Made by a program: the position numbers and the translations under genes
NCBI GenBank assembly: GCA_034189035.1
Contig: JAXHVA010000003.1
Span: 1 to 64,000, forward strand
Length of the DNA: 64,000 nucleotides
Direction: 5' to 3'
Source: JAUXFK01 sp034189035
GTDB lineage: Bacteria; Desulfobacterota; UBA8473
Notes under the pieces: model-generated
Told to the model about the DNA's origin: nothing
The model's database searches: none
Seen by the model: the letters and a program-made list of their open reading frames with translations, nothing else
Part shown: positions 53,803 through 63,514 of the stretch, piece after piece
Numbering within the stretch: position 1 is the first letter of the stretch
Layout: every line of letters starts with the position of its first letter

Positions 53803-53988
53803 ACACTTAACCATCGTTGAAGCGTGCGGTTAGTCATTCTTTGAATGGCATTAAAATAGTACAATATTAGGTAATCGTTTCGCTCTTTAAAGATCAGACT
53901 ATAACAGGACAACTCAAAGATTTTTGTAAAAACCATTAAATTTACTATCTGGCGAAACAGATACAATTTTAGGTGCTGAGGCTGTTTT

Positions 53989-54468
53989 ATGAGGATAGGT
54001 TTTGGATATGATGTCCATCAATTGGTTGAAGGCAGGAAACTCGTATTAGGTGGAGTTAATATCTCCTACCATTTGGGCTTGCTGGGGCATTCTGATGGTG
54101 ATGTTCTTCTTCATGCAATATGTGATGCGATACTAGGGTCTATTGGAGCGGGGGATTTGGGGAAACACTTCCCTGAAAGCGATCTCAAGTTAAAAGGCAT
54201 ATCAAGCCTGGAACTACTTAGGGTAGTAAAAATATTAAAAGAAGACAGGGGATTTAGGATCAATAATATTGATTCTACAATCGTTGCACAAAATCCTAAA
54301 TTGGCAGGTTATATGGATAAGATGATTGAAAACATCGCTGGTGTTTTGGACATAGATACGAGTCAAGTGAATATAAAAGCCACAACTACAGAGGGACTTG
54401 GTTTTACAGGTAAGGGGGAGGGGATCGCTGCATGTGCAGTGGTTTTAGTGAGATCGATTGAAGGTTAA
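53989..54468 (+). CDS. ispF: 2-C-methyl-D-erythritol 2,4-cyclodiphosphate synthase
   Basis: This 159-residue trimeric zinc enzyme forms MEcPP. It has GFGYDVHQLVEGRKLVLGGV (zinc ligands Asp8 and His10), HSDGDVLLHAICDAILG (His42 zinc site), DLGKHFPESD and the KATTTEGLGFTGKGEGIAA end, all canonical IspF. The start is ATG 53989. It functions two steps after IspD in the same pathway. Confidence 0.96.
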   Translation: MRIGFGYDVHQLVEGRKLVLGGVNISYHLGLLGHSDGDVLLHAICDAILGSIGAGDLGKHFPESDLKLKGISSLELLRVVKILKEDRGFRINNIDSTIVAQNPKLAGYMDKMIENIAGVLDIDTSQVNIKATTTEGLGFTGKGEGIAACAVVLVRSIEG

Positions 54469-54497
54469 AAAGACCCTTTTAGAAGTTTTGTGTTGCA

Positions 54498-55262
54498 ATG
54501 TCAAGTTTACAAAGCTATCAAATTGAAATCAAAAAAGGGCATATGGAGGGAATCGATTTGCTGAGATCCATATATTTCTGGTCTGTTGTTACCGTTATTA
54601 CCGTATTATACTTTCCTGTGGTAGCATTGAGCCTCCCATTTAACAGGGGAGGCAAGGTGATCCGGTTCCATGTAAATACTTGGGGCAGATTGTGTCTTTT
54701 TGCCAGTGGTGTGAAACTTCGAATAACTGGCATTGAGAATATTATTCAGGGCAGACCTCAGATATTCATGTCGAACCATCAGAGTATGCATGATATTTTT
54801 GCATTATCTGTATTGCCGGTTTCTTTTAAATGGTTGGCAAAGAAGGAACTCTTTAAGGTGCCTATTCTCGGTTGCCTGATGTATATGGTAGGCAGTGTCA
54901 GAGTTGATCGCTATAATCCCCAAAAGGCAAAAAAGGGCATAGATGCTGCTCAGTCTAAGATTCAAAGTGGGACCTCAATAATGATTTTTCCAGAGGGGAC
55001 GAGAAGTTATGATGGGAGATTGCAGCCTTTTAAAAAAGGTGGTTTTCTTCTTGCATTGAAGAAGAAAATCCCTCTAGTCCCAATTACAATCAAAGGCAGC
55101 AATAAGATTATGAAGAAGGGAACCATGAAGGTTCATCCAGGAGATATTGATATTATCATCAATGAACCCATTGAGACAGAGAACTTACGAGTAAAAGACA
55201 GAAAAGACCTTGTTCAAAAGGTGTATGACATAATGAGCAGAAACCTAGGTGAAGGTGTATGA
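54498..55262 (+). CDS. plsC: 1-acyl-sn-glycerol-3-phosphate acyltransferase
   Basis: This 254-residue membrane-associated acyltransferase carries the PlsC motifs: NHQSMHDIF (His94-x4-Asp99), then FPEGTRSYDGRLQPFKKGGF and VPITIKGSNKIM. A hydrophobic N-terminal helix (VVTVITVLYFPVVALSLPF) anchors it. It acylates lysophosphatidic acid in phospholipid synthesis. It lies 29 bp after ispF. An ATG at 54543 is an alternative start. Several PlsC paralogues are common per genome, so this may not be the only one. Confidence 0.88.
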   Translation: MSSLQSYQIEIKKGHMEGIDLLRSIYFWSVVTVITVLYFPVVALSLPFNRGGKVIRFHVNTWGRLCLFASGVKLRITGIENIIQGRPQIFMSNHQSMHDIFALSVLPVSFKWLAKKELFKVPILGCLMYMVGSVRVDRYNPQKAKKGIDAAQSKIQSGTSIMIFPEGTRSYDGRLQPFKKGGFLLALKKKIPLVPITIKGSNKIMKKGTMKVHPGDIDIIINEPIETENLRVKDRKDLVQKVYDIMSRNLGEGV

Positions 55263-55321
55263 ATAGTAAATTCCCCTAGAAGCGATATTTGATATTGGGA
55301 TTGTTTTAAAAGGATACATTA

Positions 55322-56167
55322 ATGACTGTTCCCCAAGCGCTTATCTTAGGAATCCTTCAGGGGTTGACTGAATTTTTACCTGTAAGTAGCTCTGGACATT
55401 TAGTTGTTGCACAGCATTATATAGAGGGTTTTCATCAGCCGGGGATTCTATTCGATGTTATGTTTCATATGGGGACGCTCTTTGCGGTTCTGATATACTA
55501 CAAAAGGGACATCCTTGTTATCCTAAAGTCATTATTCATTGGGTTTCATTTCAAAGGAAAGTATAATGATAGAGACTCTAATATATATAAATCGCAGCGG
55601 AGATTGGCCGTATTGATTCTTGCAGGGACGCTTCCCACCTTTATGATCGGATTTCTGTTTAAGGATCATATTGGGATTTTATTCACTTCTGTTAAATTCA
55701 CAGCATCCATGTTAATTGTAACAGGCATACTTCTGGCTTTTGCGGATCGTATCAAGGGAAAAAAGCGAGATGCAAATGTGTTAACCCTTAAGGATTCTCT
55801 ACTCATTGGTCTCGTTCAAGGACTCTCTATTACTCCTGGTATTTCTCGATCAGGTTCTACAATTACAGCAGGCCTATTCATGGGGATTGATGGTAAAGAA
55901 GCCGCAAGATTTTCTTTTTTACTTTCAATTCCGGCTATTTTAGGGGCAACAGCACTGGAAATTCCGGCAATCTTACACATTAAGGCTGATGATATCCTGG
56001 CCTGTACGATTGGCACTTTAAGTGCGATGATAACAGGCATCTTTGCAATACGGTTTTTAATCAGGATATTAAAACAAGAGAAGTTAAGATACTTTGCCTA
56101 TTATTGTTGGTGCCTTGGGTCGATGGTTATACTGCTTAATCTTTTATCATCGTACACGCATTCTTAA
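55322..56167 (+). CDS. uppP: Undecaprenyl-diphosphatase
   Basis: This 281-residue polytopic membrane protein has the BacA/UppP motifs GLTEFLPVSSSGHLVV (Glu17, His26) and GISRSGSTITAGLFMG. It dephosphorylates undecaprenyl diphosphate to recycle the lipid carrier for cell wall and O-antigen synthesis. About eight membrane segments are visible. It follows plsC by 59 bp. Confidence 0.95.
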   Translation: MTVPQALILGILQGLTEFLPVSSSGHLVVAQHYIEGFHQPGILFDVMFHMGTLFAVLIYYKRDILVILKSLFIGFHFKGKYNDRDSNIYKSQRRLAVLILAGTLPTFMIGFLFKDHIGILFTSVKFTASMLIVTGILLAFADRIKGKKRDANVLTLKDSLLIGLVQGLSITPGISRSGSTITAGLFMGIDGKEAARFSFLLSIPAILGATALEIPAILHIKADDILACTIGTLSAMITGIFAIRFLIRILKQEKLRYFAYYCWCLGSMVILLNLLSSYTHS

Positions 56168-56352
56168 AATAGATTCCGTAATACATGACCCATGCTTAGA
56201 AGGCGTATCCCTTTGTTTGAGTTCAGTTGAGGTACTTTAAGATTCACCGAATCAGAAGGGTCAACGATCGGGACTATAACGTGAAATACAACACCGAATA
56301 TACGAGTGAGAGGAGATTAGCGGCGGTAAGATTGAGGAAAAAATAGATCTAT

Positions 56353-58653
56353 ATGAATAAAAGAGCCACGATGGATTTAAAAAAGGATAGAGAGACAAGA
56401 CCTGTTAATAAATACAAGACGAGTAAAACAGCGTCTCTTTCATTAAAAAACAGAATAAGTAGAGAGATTGTTGGATTGGTAATCTTTGGTATTGCTCTTT
56501 TTATAACTTCCAGTCTCATCTCTTATGACCCCAAAGATCCATCTTTTAACAGCTATGTTTCTCATACAGAGAAAGTAAATAACCTCTGGGGTATTACAGG
56601 AGCGTATCTGGCTGATGCTGTCTTACAGATTTTTGGTCTGGCGTCTTATCTTTTTTCGATCATTCTCTTTGTTTTGTCTATGCGATTATTCTTTATAAAA
56701 GAGTTCAGGTTTAATTACTGTAAGCTAATCGCTTATATTCTATTAATTTTAGCAACAACCGGGATATTGAGCCTGAGATTTAATAATCTAACTGTTTTTG
56801 ATCAACCGGTTATCTCAGGTGGAGTTCTGGGCGGGGTATTGGTCAGTGAACTTGAGAGATACTTCAATCGAATGGGTGCATATACGCTTCTTTTGCTAAT
56901 CTTTGTTTCCTCCTTAATGGTCAGTGTTAATATATCCTTATGGTGGGTTGGAAAGAGAGCTAAGGAGCTGTTTTTAATTGTATTGCGTAACCTTCATCTT
57001 TATTATCTCAAGAATAAGCAGAGGTTTAAACCACTAAAGGAAAAGCCCTCTAATAAGAAAAAAAACAAAGGATCCTATACGTCTGAACCACCTGCTATTA
57101 TAGATTCGCCACCAAAGACTGAAAGAGCCAAAGAATGTGGAGAACCGAAGCAGCGGGAGTTTGATATTCCGAAGGCAAAAGGTACGTATCAATGCCCACC
57201 CGTATCGCTTTTGGACACGCAAGAACAAAAGGAAACCACCATAGATCGAGAGAGTTTGGTAATGAACGCAAAGGTTCTGGAGAAGAAACTCTATGATTTT
57301 GGAGTGGAGGGGAAGGTCACAGAAATAAGACCAGGGCCTGTTATAACGATGTATGAATTTGAACCTGCACCCGGCATCAAGATCAATCGAATCGTTAACC
57401 TTTCAGACGACCTGGCATTGGCGCTCAGGGCGATTAGTGTTCGAATTGTGGCCCCCATCCCTGGCAAGTCTGTTGTAGGTATAGAAATCCCAAATACTAT
57501 TCGAGAGACGGTCTTTTTCAATGATATAGTTGATAAGGATGTTTTCTACAAAACCAGATCTAGATTGACTGTAGTATTAGGGAAAGACATATTTGGGAAC
57601 CCCATAGTCTCTGATTTAGCAAAGATGCCACATTTGTTGATAGCTGGAGCAACTGGGACAGGGAAGAGTATTTCTGTAAATTCTATGATTTGTAGTATCC
57701 TGTTTAAGGCTGCCCCAGATGAAGTGAAGATGATAATGATTGACCCAAAGAGACTCGAACTCTCCGTATACGATGGGATCCCTCACCTTTTATGTGAGGT
57801 TGTTACTGAGGCGAAACAGGCTGCAATAGTACTGAAATGGCTGGTTGAAGAAATGGAGCGTAGGTATCGCCTGCTTGCAGAAAAAGGGGTGAGGAATATA
57901 GAGCGATATAATCAGAAAATCGATAGTGAGTCAATAGATCCAGCCCGGGTAATCCTAGATATTGAGAAGGATACTTCTGCAGATGATGGAGCAGAATCCT
58001 GTGTTTCACAAGAGAGGTTACCGTATGTCGCTGTAATAATTGATGAACTGGCAGATTTAATGATGGTATCGTCAAAAGAGGTTGAAGAGTCAATTGCAAG
58101 ATTAGCGCAGATGGCAAGAGCTGCTGGGATTCATCTTATAGTCGCTACTCAGCGTCCATCTGTAGATGTGTTGACTGGTATAATTAAGGTGAATTTTCCT
58201 GCAAGGATCTCCTTCCAGGTTTCCTCTAAGGTGGATTCACGTACGATACTCGATACGAATGGTGCAGAACACTTATTGGGCTCAGGCGATATGCTTTTTC
58301 TACTGCCAGGCACAGCAAAGATTCAACGGATTCATGGGGCATATCTTTCGGAAAAAGAGATAAAGGGGGTGGTCGACTTTATAAAGGAGCAGGTAGGGCC
58401 TTCCTATAACCCTTCAATCTTCGAACTCAAACAGGAGGCTGCTACTAAAGACAGTCTTGAGTATGACGAGAAGTATGATAAGGCTGTGGAGCTTGTGGCT
58501 AATACAAAACAGGCTTCTATCTCAATGGTTCAAAGGCATCTGAGAATCGGTTATAACAGAGCAGCTAGAATAATTGAGAAGATGGAGGAAGAAGGAGTGG
58601 TGGGGCCGTCCGATGGTGTCAAACCAAGGAAGGTCTTAATAAACAGGCTTTGA
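56353..58653 (+). CDS. ftsK: DNA translocase FtsK/SpoIIIE
   Basis: This 766-residue protein has four or so N-terminal membrane helices (about residues 38-205), a charged linker, then the motor: YEFEPAPGIKINRIVNLSDDLALAL, Walker A GATGTGKS (432-439), a Walker B around VIIDELADLMMV and ATQRPSVDVLTGIIK. The C-terminal gamma winged helix (ISMVQRHLRIGYNRAARIIEKMEEEG) recognises KOPS-type DNA. It pumps DNA through the closing septum during division. Followed 25 bp later by lolA, a common pairing in this bacterial group. Confidence 0.95.
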   Translation: MNKRATMDLKKDRETRPVNKYKTSKTASLSLKNRISREIVGLVIFGIALFITSSLISYDPKDPSFNSYVSHTEKVNNLWGITGAYLADAVLQIFGLASYLFSIILFVLSMRLFFIKEFRFNYCKLIAYILLILATTGILSLRFNNLTVFDQPVISGGVLGGVLVSELERYFNRMGAYTLLLLIFVSSLMVSVNISLWWVGKRAKELFLIVLRNLHLYYLKNKQRFKPLKEKPSNKKKNKGSYTSEPPAIIDSPPKTERAKECGEPKQREFDIPKAKGTYQCPPVSLLDTQEQKETTIDRESLVMNAKVLEKKLYDFGVEGKVTEIRPGPVITMYEFEPAPGIKINRIVNLSDDLALALRAISVRIVAPIPGKSVVGIEIPNTIRETVFFNDIVDKDVFYKTRSRLTVVLGKDIFGNPIVSDLAKMPHLLIAGATGTGKSISVNSMICSILFKAAPDEVKMIMIDPKRLELSVYDGIPHLLCEVVTEAKQAAIVLKWLVEEMERRYRLLAEKGVRNIERYNQKIDSESIDPARVILDIEKDTSADDGAESCVSQERLPYVAVIIDELADLMMVSSKEVEESIARLAQMARAAGIHLIVATQRPSVDVLTGIIKVNFPARISFQVSSKVDSRTILDTNGAEHLLGSGDMLFLLPGTAKIQRIHGAYLSEKEIKGVVDFIKEQVGPSYNPSIFELKQEAATKDSLEYDEKYDKAVELVANTKQASISMVQRHLRIGYNRAARIIEKMEEEGVVGPSDGVKPRKVLINRL

Positions 58654-58678
58654 ATGAAAAACATACTGGAGAAGATCA

Positions 58679-59365
58679 TTGAGAGTTATACGGAGTATAC
58701 TGCTTCTTGCAGCGATATTCGCTTTGCCTGCTTTATTTCCAAAGCTGGCTTCAAGTATTGCGCTTCAAGAGATTATTGAAAGGGTTCAAAATGTCTATAA
58801 GGGGACAAAAGACTTTAGGGCAGAGTTTATTCAAGAGTCTACCGTCAAATCGATAAATAAAACCGAAGTCTCGAAAGGAAGGATTTATTTTAAGAATCCA
58901 GGAAAACTCCGATGGGATTATGATATTCCTGCCAAACAGGAGATTGTTACAGACGGAAAGACTCTTTGGATGTATGTGGCTCAAGACAGACAGGTGATGA
59001 TAAATAAACTCTCCGATGTATATCAATCCAACACCTCTACCTTCTTTCTCTTTGGAATGGGAGACTTAAAGAGGGATTTTGATATCCATCTCATCGGTTC
59101 TGATTCGAATACTGTAGAAGAAGGCTATATATTAAAACTCATCCCAAGAGAGCCACAACCGAATATCAATGAGTTATTTCTTGTGATACACAACGATACC
59201 TTTCAGGTTAAGGAAACCTACTTTTACGATTTTTATGAGAACTTTATTCGGATTAAGTTTAAAAATTCTATGATCAATCGAGGTTTGTCAGATTCGTTAT
59301 TTGTCTTTACTATCCCTGAAGGTGTAGAAGTATTAGAGGCACCCTTGATGTTCGAAGAACAGTAG
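58679..59365 (+). CDS. lolA: Outer-membrane lipoprotein carrier protein
   Basis: This 228-residue precursor has a signal peptide (residues about 1-27, ILLLAAIFALPALFP) and the LolA fold pattern: DFRAEFIQES, GRIYFKNPGKLRWDYDIP, QEIVTDGKTLWMYV. It ferries lipoproteins across the periplasm. It shows a Gram-negative envelope. The frame starts at TTG 58679, which has GGAGAAG just upstream; no better ATG lies before the signal peptide. It overlaps nothing and follows ftsK. Confidence 0.88.
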   Translation: MRVIRSILLLAAIFALPALFPKLASSIALQEIIERVQNVYKGTKDFRAEFIQESTVKSINKTEVSKGRIYFKNPGKLRWDYDIPAKQEIVTDGKTLWMYVAQDRQVMINKLSDVYQSNTSTFFLFGMGDLKRDFDIHLIGSDSNTVEEGYILKLIPREPQPNINELFLVIHNDTFQVKETYFYDFYENFIRIKFKNSMINRGLSDSLFVFTIPEGVEVLEAPLMFEEQ

Positions 59366-59595
59366 TGCTTTTTTTTTCAGGATTATAATAATACGATGCA
59401 GTTATCATAAGGTCAGGAAAACAGGTATTACACAAGAAATATCTCTTGATTTTTCCTATAGATTTATTATAATTGAGATTATTTTTGATTTTGGCTCGTA
59501 TAAGAAATGAAGTTTGATAGGATGTAATATTCTGAGGGGAATAGGAGGCTAAGCTTCTTTCCCTGTTTTTTTATGCGCTGAGGATACGAGTAGAG

Positions 59596-60588
59596 ATGAA
59601 GAGGGTTTTGGACGCAAAAAAGGGGCTGGAGGTTATATCAGGGTTCCAAGAATCAAAAGTCCTCGTTCTCGGTGATATAATGCTGGATGAATTTATATGG
59701 GGAAGGGTGTCGAGAATCTCTCCTGAGGCACCTGTTCCTGTAGTAAATGTTACCTCTGGGAGCTTCCGTTTGGGTGGAGCTACAAATGTAGTGAATAATA
59801 TTTTCTCTTTAGGTGCTAAAGTATATGTATGTGGAGTAGTTGGAGATGATGAGAATGGAGAGAAACTTATTAACTCTTTAATGGATATGGGTATTGATAC
59901 CACTGGAGTAATTATTGAAAAAGACAGATCTACTTCGGTAAAGACAAGGGTAATCGCCAATAACCAGCAGATAGTTCGGTACGACCGTGAAGATACTTTT
60001 CAGATTACCAACAATAGCATGCAGAAGATCATTTCATATCTAATAAAGAATATGGACAGTATAGATGCAATTATCATATCTGATTATGGAAAGGGAATTG
60101 TCTCTGAGCAATTGATTCGAGAAATCCGTATCCTCATTAAGGACAATGATAAGATCATATCAGTAGATCCTAAAGTGAATCATTTTTCTTATTATAAAGG
60201 TGTCACGGTAATTACCCCAAATAACATTGAGGCGAGTGAGGCTGCCGGTATTGAGATAAAAGATGAAAAGACATTGCTGCAAGTTGGGGAGATCTTATTA
60301 GGCAGGCTGGCCTGTAAATTGCTATTGATTACCCGTGGTGAAGAAGGCATGACGTTGTTTGAGAAAAGTGGCGATATAACACACATTCCTACATTGGCAA
60401 AAGAGGTCTATGATGTGACGGGAGCTGGTGATACTGTAATTAGCGCTTTAACACTTGCACTGACAGCCGGGGCCTCCTTAAAGGAGGCTTCTGTTATTGC
60501 CAATTATGCAGCCGGGATTGTCGTAGGGGAGGTAGGAACAGCGGCAATAACTGTGGAAAAACTAAAAGACGCTCTAAAGAGGGAATAG
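59596..60588 (+). CDS. rfaE1: D-glycero-beta-D-manno-heptose-7-phosphate kinase
   Basis: This 330-residue PfkB-family kinase has VLGDIMLDEFIWGRVSRISPEAPVPVV at the N-terminus, GGATNVVNNI, and the ATP/anion-hole motif DVTGAGDTVISAL near the end. It phosphorylates heptose 7-phosphate for the LPS core. The second RfaE domain (nucleotidyltransferase) is absent, so an rfaE2/hldE2 gene should lie elsewhere. A 230-bp spacer upstream (59366-59595) is AT-rich with no gene. It points to an LPS-bearing cell. Confidence 0.92.
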   Translation: MKRVLDAKKGLEVISGFQESKVLVLGDIMLDEFIWGRVSRISPEAPVPVVNVTSGSFRLGGATNVVNNIFSLGAKVYVCGVVGDDENGEKLINSLMDMGIDTTGVIIEKDRSTSVKTRVIANNQQIVRYDREDTFQITNNSMQKIISYLIKNMDSIDAIIISDYGKGIVSEQLIREIRILIKDNDKIISVDPKVNHFSYYKGVTVITPNNIEASEAAGIEIKDEKTLLQVGEILLGRLACKLLLITRGEEGMTLFEKSGDITHIPTLAKEVYDVTGAGDTVISALTLALTAGASLKEASVIANYAAGIVVGEVGTAAITVEKLKDALKRE

Positions 60589-60599
60589 AGTTATAAAAG

Positions 60600-61133
60600 A
60601 TGAGTGATCCCAGTATCCCGCAACCAGTAAAACTGATTGCCAGTGTTTTTTCAAGGACCAACGGATTAATTGCAGCTGCAACAGATGAATTATCAAGAAA
60701 ATTTGGCGATATCGATTTTGTTTCACATATATTCCCTTTCAACTTTACAACATACTATAATAAAGAGATGGGTAACGACTTGATAAGGCGGTTTTTGTCA
60801 TTTGATAGAATGATTTTGCCTCATAGACTGCCCGACATAAAACTATTTACCAATGCGATTGAGAACGACTTTTCAGACTGCCAAGGAGATAGAAGGTTAA
60901 ATATAGACCCAGGTTACATCTCCTTAAGCCATTTAATCCTTGCGACAGGAAAAGGATATGCACACAGACCATATTTGAGAAAGGGGATATATGCTGACTT
61001 GACTTTGTTGTACAAAGACAGGGGATTCCGGGCCTTGGATTGGACATATCCAGACTATAGGTCTAAAGAGATTATAGGATTGATGAACACGCTAAGAAGA
61101 AAGTACGTATTCCAACTTAAAGGATTAAAGTAG
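60600..61133 (+). CDS. DUF4416 family protein
   Basis: This 177-residue protein matches the DUF4416 family common in Desulfobacterota and other anaerobes. It has KLIASVFSRTNGLI at the start, FPFNFTTYYNKEMG, the DPGYISLSHLILATGKGYAHRPYL block and LDWTYPDYRS near the end. It has no signal or membrane segment. Function is unknown. It lies 11 bp after rfaE1 and 8 bp before yicC and is probably cotranscribed with both. Confidence 0.85.
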   Translation: MSDPSIPQPVKLIASVFSRTNGLIAAATDELSRKFGDIDFVSHIFPFNFTTYYNKEMGNDLIRRFLSFDRMILPHRLPDIKLFTNAIENDFSDCQGDRRLNIDPGYISLSHLILATGKGYAHRPYLRKGIYADLTLLYKDRGFRALDWTYPDYRSKEIIGLMNTLRRKYVFQLKGLK

Positions 61134-61141
61134 CAAGAACG

Positions 61142-62020
61142 ATGTTAAAGAGTATGACCGGTTATGGATCTGCAAAGAGTATTTTGGAGTATGGCTGTAT
61201 TATTGTTGAGGTGAAGTCGGTTAATCACAGATACCTTGATTTCACATCGAGAGTGCCAAAGAGGTTTCTTTCCTATGAGAGTGAGATAAGAAAGATTATA
61301 GGTAAAAGATTTTGTAGAGGGCGTTTTGATGTTACTATTCAATCCGATTATACGAAACAAGGAGAACAAAAGGCAGAGTTAAATATTGAGTTAGCAAAAG
61401 AGTATTATTCAGCCTTAACAGAGCTGAGGGATACATTACAACTCGATGACGAGATAAATCTGAGTTTGCTTGTCAGGATTAAGGATCTAATTGTTGTTAA
61501 GGAGATAGAATCCGAACATAAAGAAGAAGAGGATGCATTGAAAGATGCCTTAAATGGTGCCTTCGATTCTTTAGAAAGAATGAGAATATTTGAGGGCGAA
61601 ATTATTTATAAGGATCTTTTAGAGAAATTGGGTGCTATCAAGGAGTTGGTTGATAAAATTAGGATAAAGTCTCCTCAGGTTTTAATCTATTATAGAGACA
61701 GGCTTGCAAAAAGGGTAAAGGAGTTAAGCGATGTCTTTGAACTTGATACTCAAAGACTTGATCAAGAAGTCATTTTTTTCGCAGAAAAGAGTGACATTAC
61801 AGAAGAGCTTGTTCGCATTGGAAGCCACCTCGAACAGTTCGGTATGATTATGGAAATGGATGAACCTGCTGGAAGGAAGTTGGATTTTCTGCTTCAAGAG
61901 ATAAATCGTGAAGCCAATACCATAGGGTCCAAGGCGAATGACTCAGAGATTTCACAGAATGTAGTAAAGATAAAAAGCGAACTGGAGAAAATCAGAGAAC
62001 AAATTCAAAACATAGAATAA
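61142..62020 (+). CDS. yicC: YicC family protein (putative endoribonuclease)
   Basis: This 292-residue protein starts LKSMTGYGSAKS, the YicC N-terminal signature, with VEVKSVNHRYLDF following. It ends with the DUF1732 domain (GRKLDFLLQEINREANTIGSKAND). E. coli YicC is linked to RNA decay. It is followed by remA and gmk, an order conserved in many bacteria. The full family length is present. Confidence 0.95.
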   Translation: MLKSMTGYGSAKSILEYGCIIVEVKSVNHRYLDFTSRVPKRFLSYESEIRKIIGKRFCRGRFDVTIQSDYTKQGEQKAELNIELAKEYYSALTELRDTLQLDDEINLSLLVRIKDLIVVKEIESEHKEEEDALKDALNGAFDSLERMRIFEGEIIYKDLLEKLGAIKELVDKIRIKSPQVLIYYRDRLAKRVKELSDVFELDTQRLDQEVIFFAEKSDITEELVRIGSHLEQFGMIMEMDEPAGRKLDFLLQEINREANTIGSKANDSEISQNVVKIKSELEKIREQIQNIE

Positions 62021-62052
62021 TAATTAGATATTATACGAGTTGGAGGTTATTG

Positions 62053-62310
62053 ATGAGTTTATTATTGAATATCGGATTTGGGAATGTAGTTGTATCATCA
62101 AGAGTAGTAGCGATTGTGTCTCCTAGCTCAGCCCCTATGAAGAGGTTGAAGGATGAGGCGAAAAAGGACAGGAAACTGATAGATGCTTCTCAAGGGAGGA
62201 AGACCCGATCTATTATAATAACGGACAGTAATCATATTATCCTATCCGCAGTTCAGGCAGAGACTGTGGCACAAAGATTCGATTCTGACGATTGTTCAAA
62301 ATCGTCTTGA
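62053..62310 (+). CDS. remA: DUF370/RemA-like regulatory protein
   Basis: This 85-residue protein is of the RemA (DUF370) family: LLNIGFGNVVVSSRVVAIVSPSSAPMKRL, then DASQGRKTRSIIITDSNHIILSAVQAETVAQR. In Bacillus, RemA is a DNA-binding activator of matrix genes. In other phyla the role is unknown. ATG 62053 lies 6 bp after GGAGG; the TTG at 62050 is a worse start. It sits between yicC and gmk. Confidence 0.92.
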   Translation: MSLLLNIGFGNVVVSSRVVAIVSPSSAPMKRLKDEAKKDRKLIDASQGRKTRSIIITDSNHIILSAVQAETVAQRFDSDDCSKSS

Positions 62311-62338
62311 TTGAACAAGGTTTTACGGGCCAAAGCAA

Positions 62339-62953
62339 ATGCAAATGGATAAAGAGGGATTAATCTTTATAATATCAGCCCCATCTGGTGCTGGGAAAAC
62401 ATCACTGTGTAAAGAGGTTGCTCGGGTTTTTCCTGACCTATGGCACTCTGTATCATACACTACAAGATCTCCTAGGCTAGGGGAAAATGATGGATATGAT
62501 TATTATTTTGTCTCCGAAGGGAAGTTCAAAGAGATGGTTGATGCCAGGAAATTTGCAGAATGGTCTGAGATTTATGGGGATAGATACGGCACTCCAGTAG
62601 ACGCTTTGAAAAAATACAAGAGTAACGGAATTGATATAATTCTCGATATAGATGGAAAAGGAGCTACACAGCTTAGGGGGAGTTACCCAAAATGCATCTA
62701 TATATTTATCCTTCCACCATCGTGGGAAGACCTGAAGAAGAGACTCAGAGCTAGAATGACGAATACGGAGGAGGAGATCAAAGAACGCTTGAAAAGTACA
62801 AAAGAAGAACTTCAGTATGTCGTTGACTACGATTATATAGTTGTAAATAATGACTTTGAAACAGCAGTATCTCAACTCGTTTCAATTATAACTGCAGAAA
62901 GATGCCGCAAAGAGAGGGTCCTTCATAAGGTTGAGGAATTATTAAATTCTTAA
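62339..62953 (+). CDS. gmk: Guanylate kinase
   Basis: This 204-residue enzyme phosphorylates GMP to GDP. It has the P-loop ISAPSGAGKTSLCKEV, SYTTRSPRLGENDGYDYYFVS for GMP binding, DIDGKGATQLR and the LPPSWEDLKKRLRAR lid. Either ATG 62339 or ATG 62345 could start it. An rpoZ gene commonly follows gmk in related genomes, but here a transposase gene on the opposite strand follows. Confidence 0.95.
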   Translation: MQMDKEGLIFIISAPSGAGKTSLCKEVARVFPDLWHSVSYTTRSPRLGENDGYDYYFVSEGKFKEMVDARKFAEWSEIYGDRYGTPVDALKKYKSNGIDIILDIDGKGATQLRGSYPKCIYIFILPPSWEDLKKRLRARMTNTEEEIKERLKSTKEELQYVVDYDYIVVNNDFETAVSQLVSIITAERCRKERVLHKVEELLNS

Positions 62954-62973
62954 AGGTTGAGCTGTTTTTTTTC

Positions 62974-63444
62974 TTAAATAGTGCTCCATTCATCTATAAG
63001 GAGGTGTTCTTTCGTATCTTGAAGGGATCTCTTTAAGCCCTCTCTATTAAAATTCCCCAAAGTTTCTATATAAAAATTTCCACTCCAAAGCTTTTTTATC
63101 CTGTACTTCTTCTGTATCTCCCTATGCCTGTTTAAGATTACATATGATGTCCTTTCTACTATATCCTTAACAATGGTGGGTATATAATGGGTGGGTTTGG
63201 CAGTTAAAATAAGATGTGCATGGTCTGGATGAAGAACCATGCCAAATAACCCATATCCCTTAGTGAGGGTAATTTCTTTAAAGAGTATCTCCAGTTCTTT
63301 TGCTGTCCTACCTGTAATAATAGGTTGTTGCTTGGGCGTAAAGAGGATGAGGTGATAACTGATCCTATATACAGGGTCTGAATATCTCTTATGACATTTC
63401 TCCTCAATAGGTTTGAAATGAGAGCAAAGGATACTATGGGTCAT
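62974..63444 (-). mobile_element. IS200/IS605-type Y1 transposase
   Basis: This 156-residue protein on the minus strand has the HUH motif HPDHAHLIL and a Tyr in SGNFYIETLGN at the position of the catalytic tyrosine. SYHLILFTPKQQPIITG opens the core domain. It should cut and rejoin single-stranded DNA at hairpins. No accessory tnpB is present. It lies between gmk and argC, ending 20 bp from gmk. Its hairpin-using chemistry invites comparison with the palindromic elements in the window, but no direct link is shown. Confidence 0.82.
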
Positions 63445-63514
63445 ATTCTTTATGAGGAGATAAATCCCTCCCTTTAAAGGAGATCTTTACTTACATCTTT
63501 ACATCTTTGATTGA

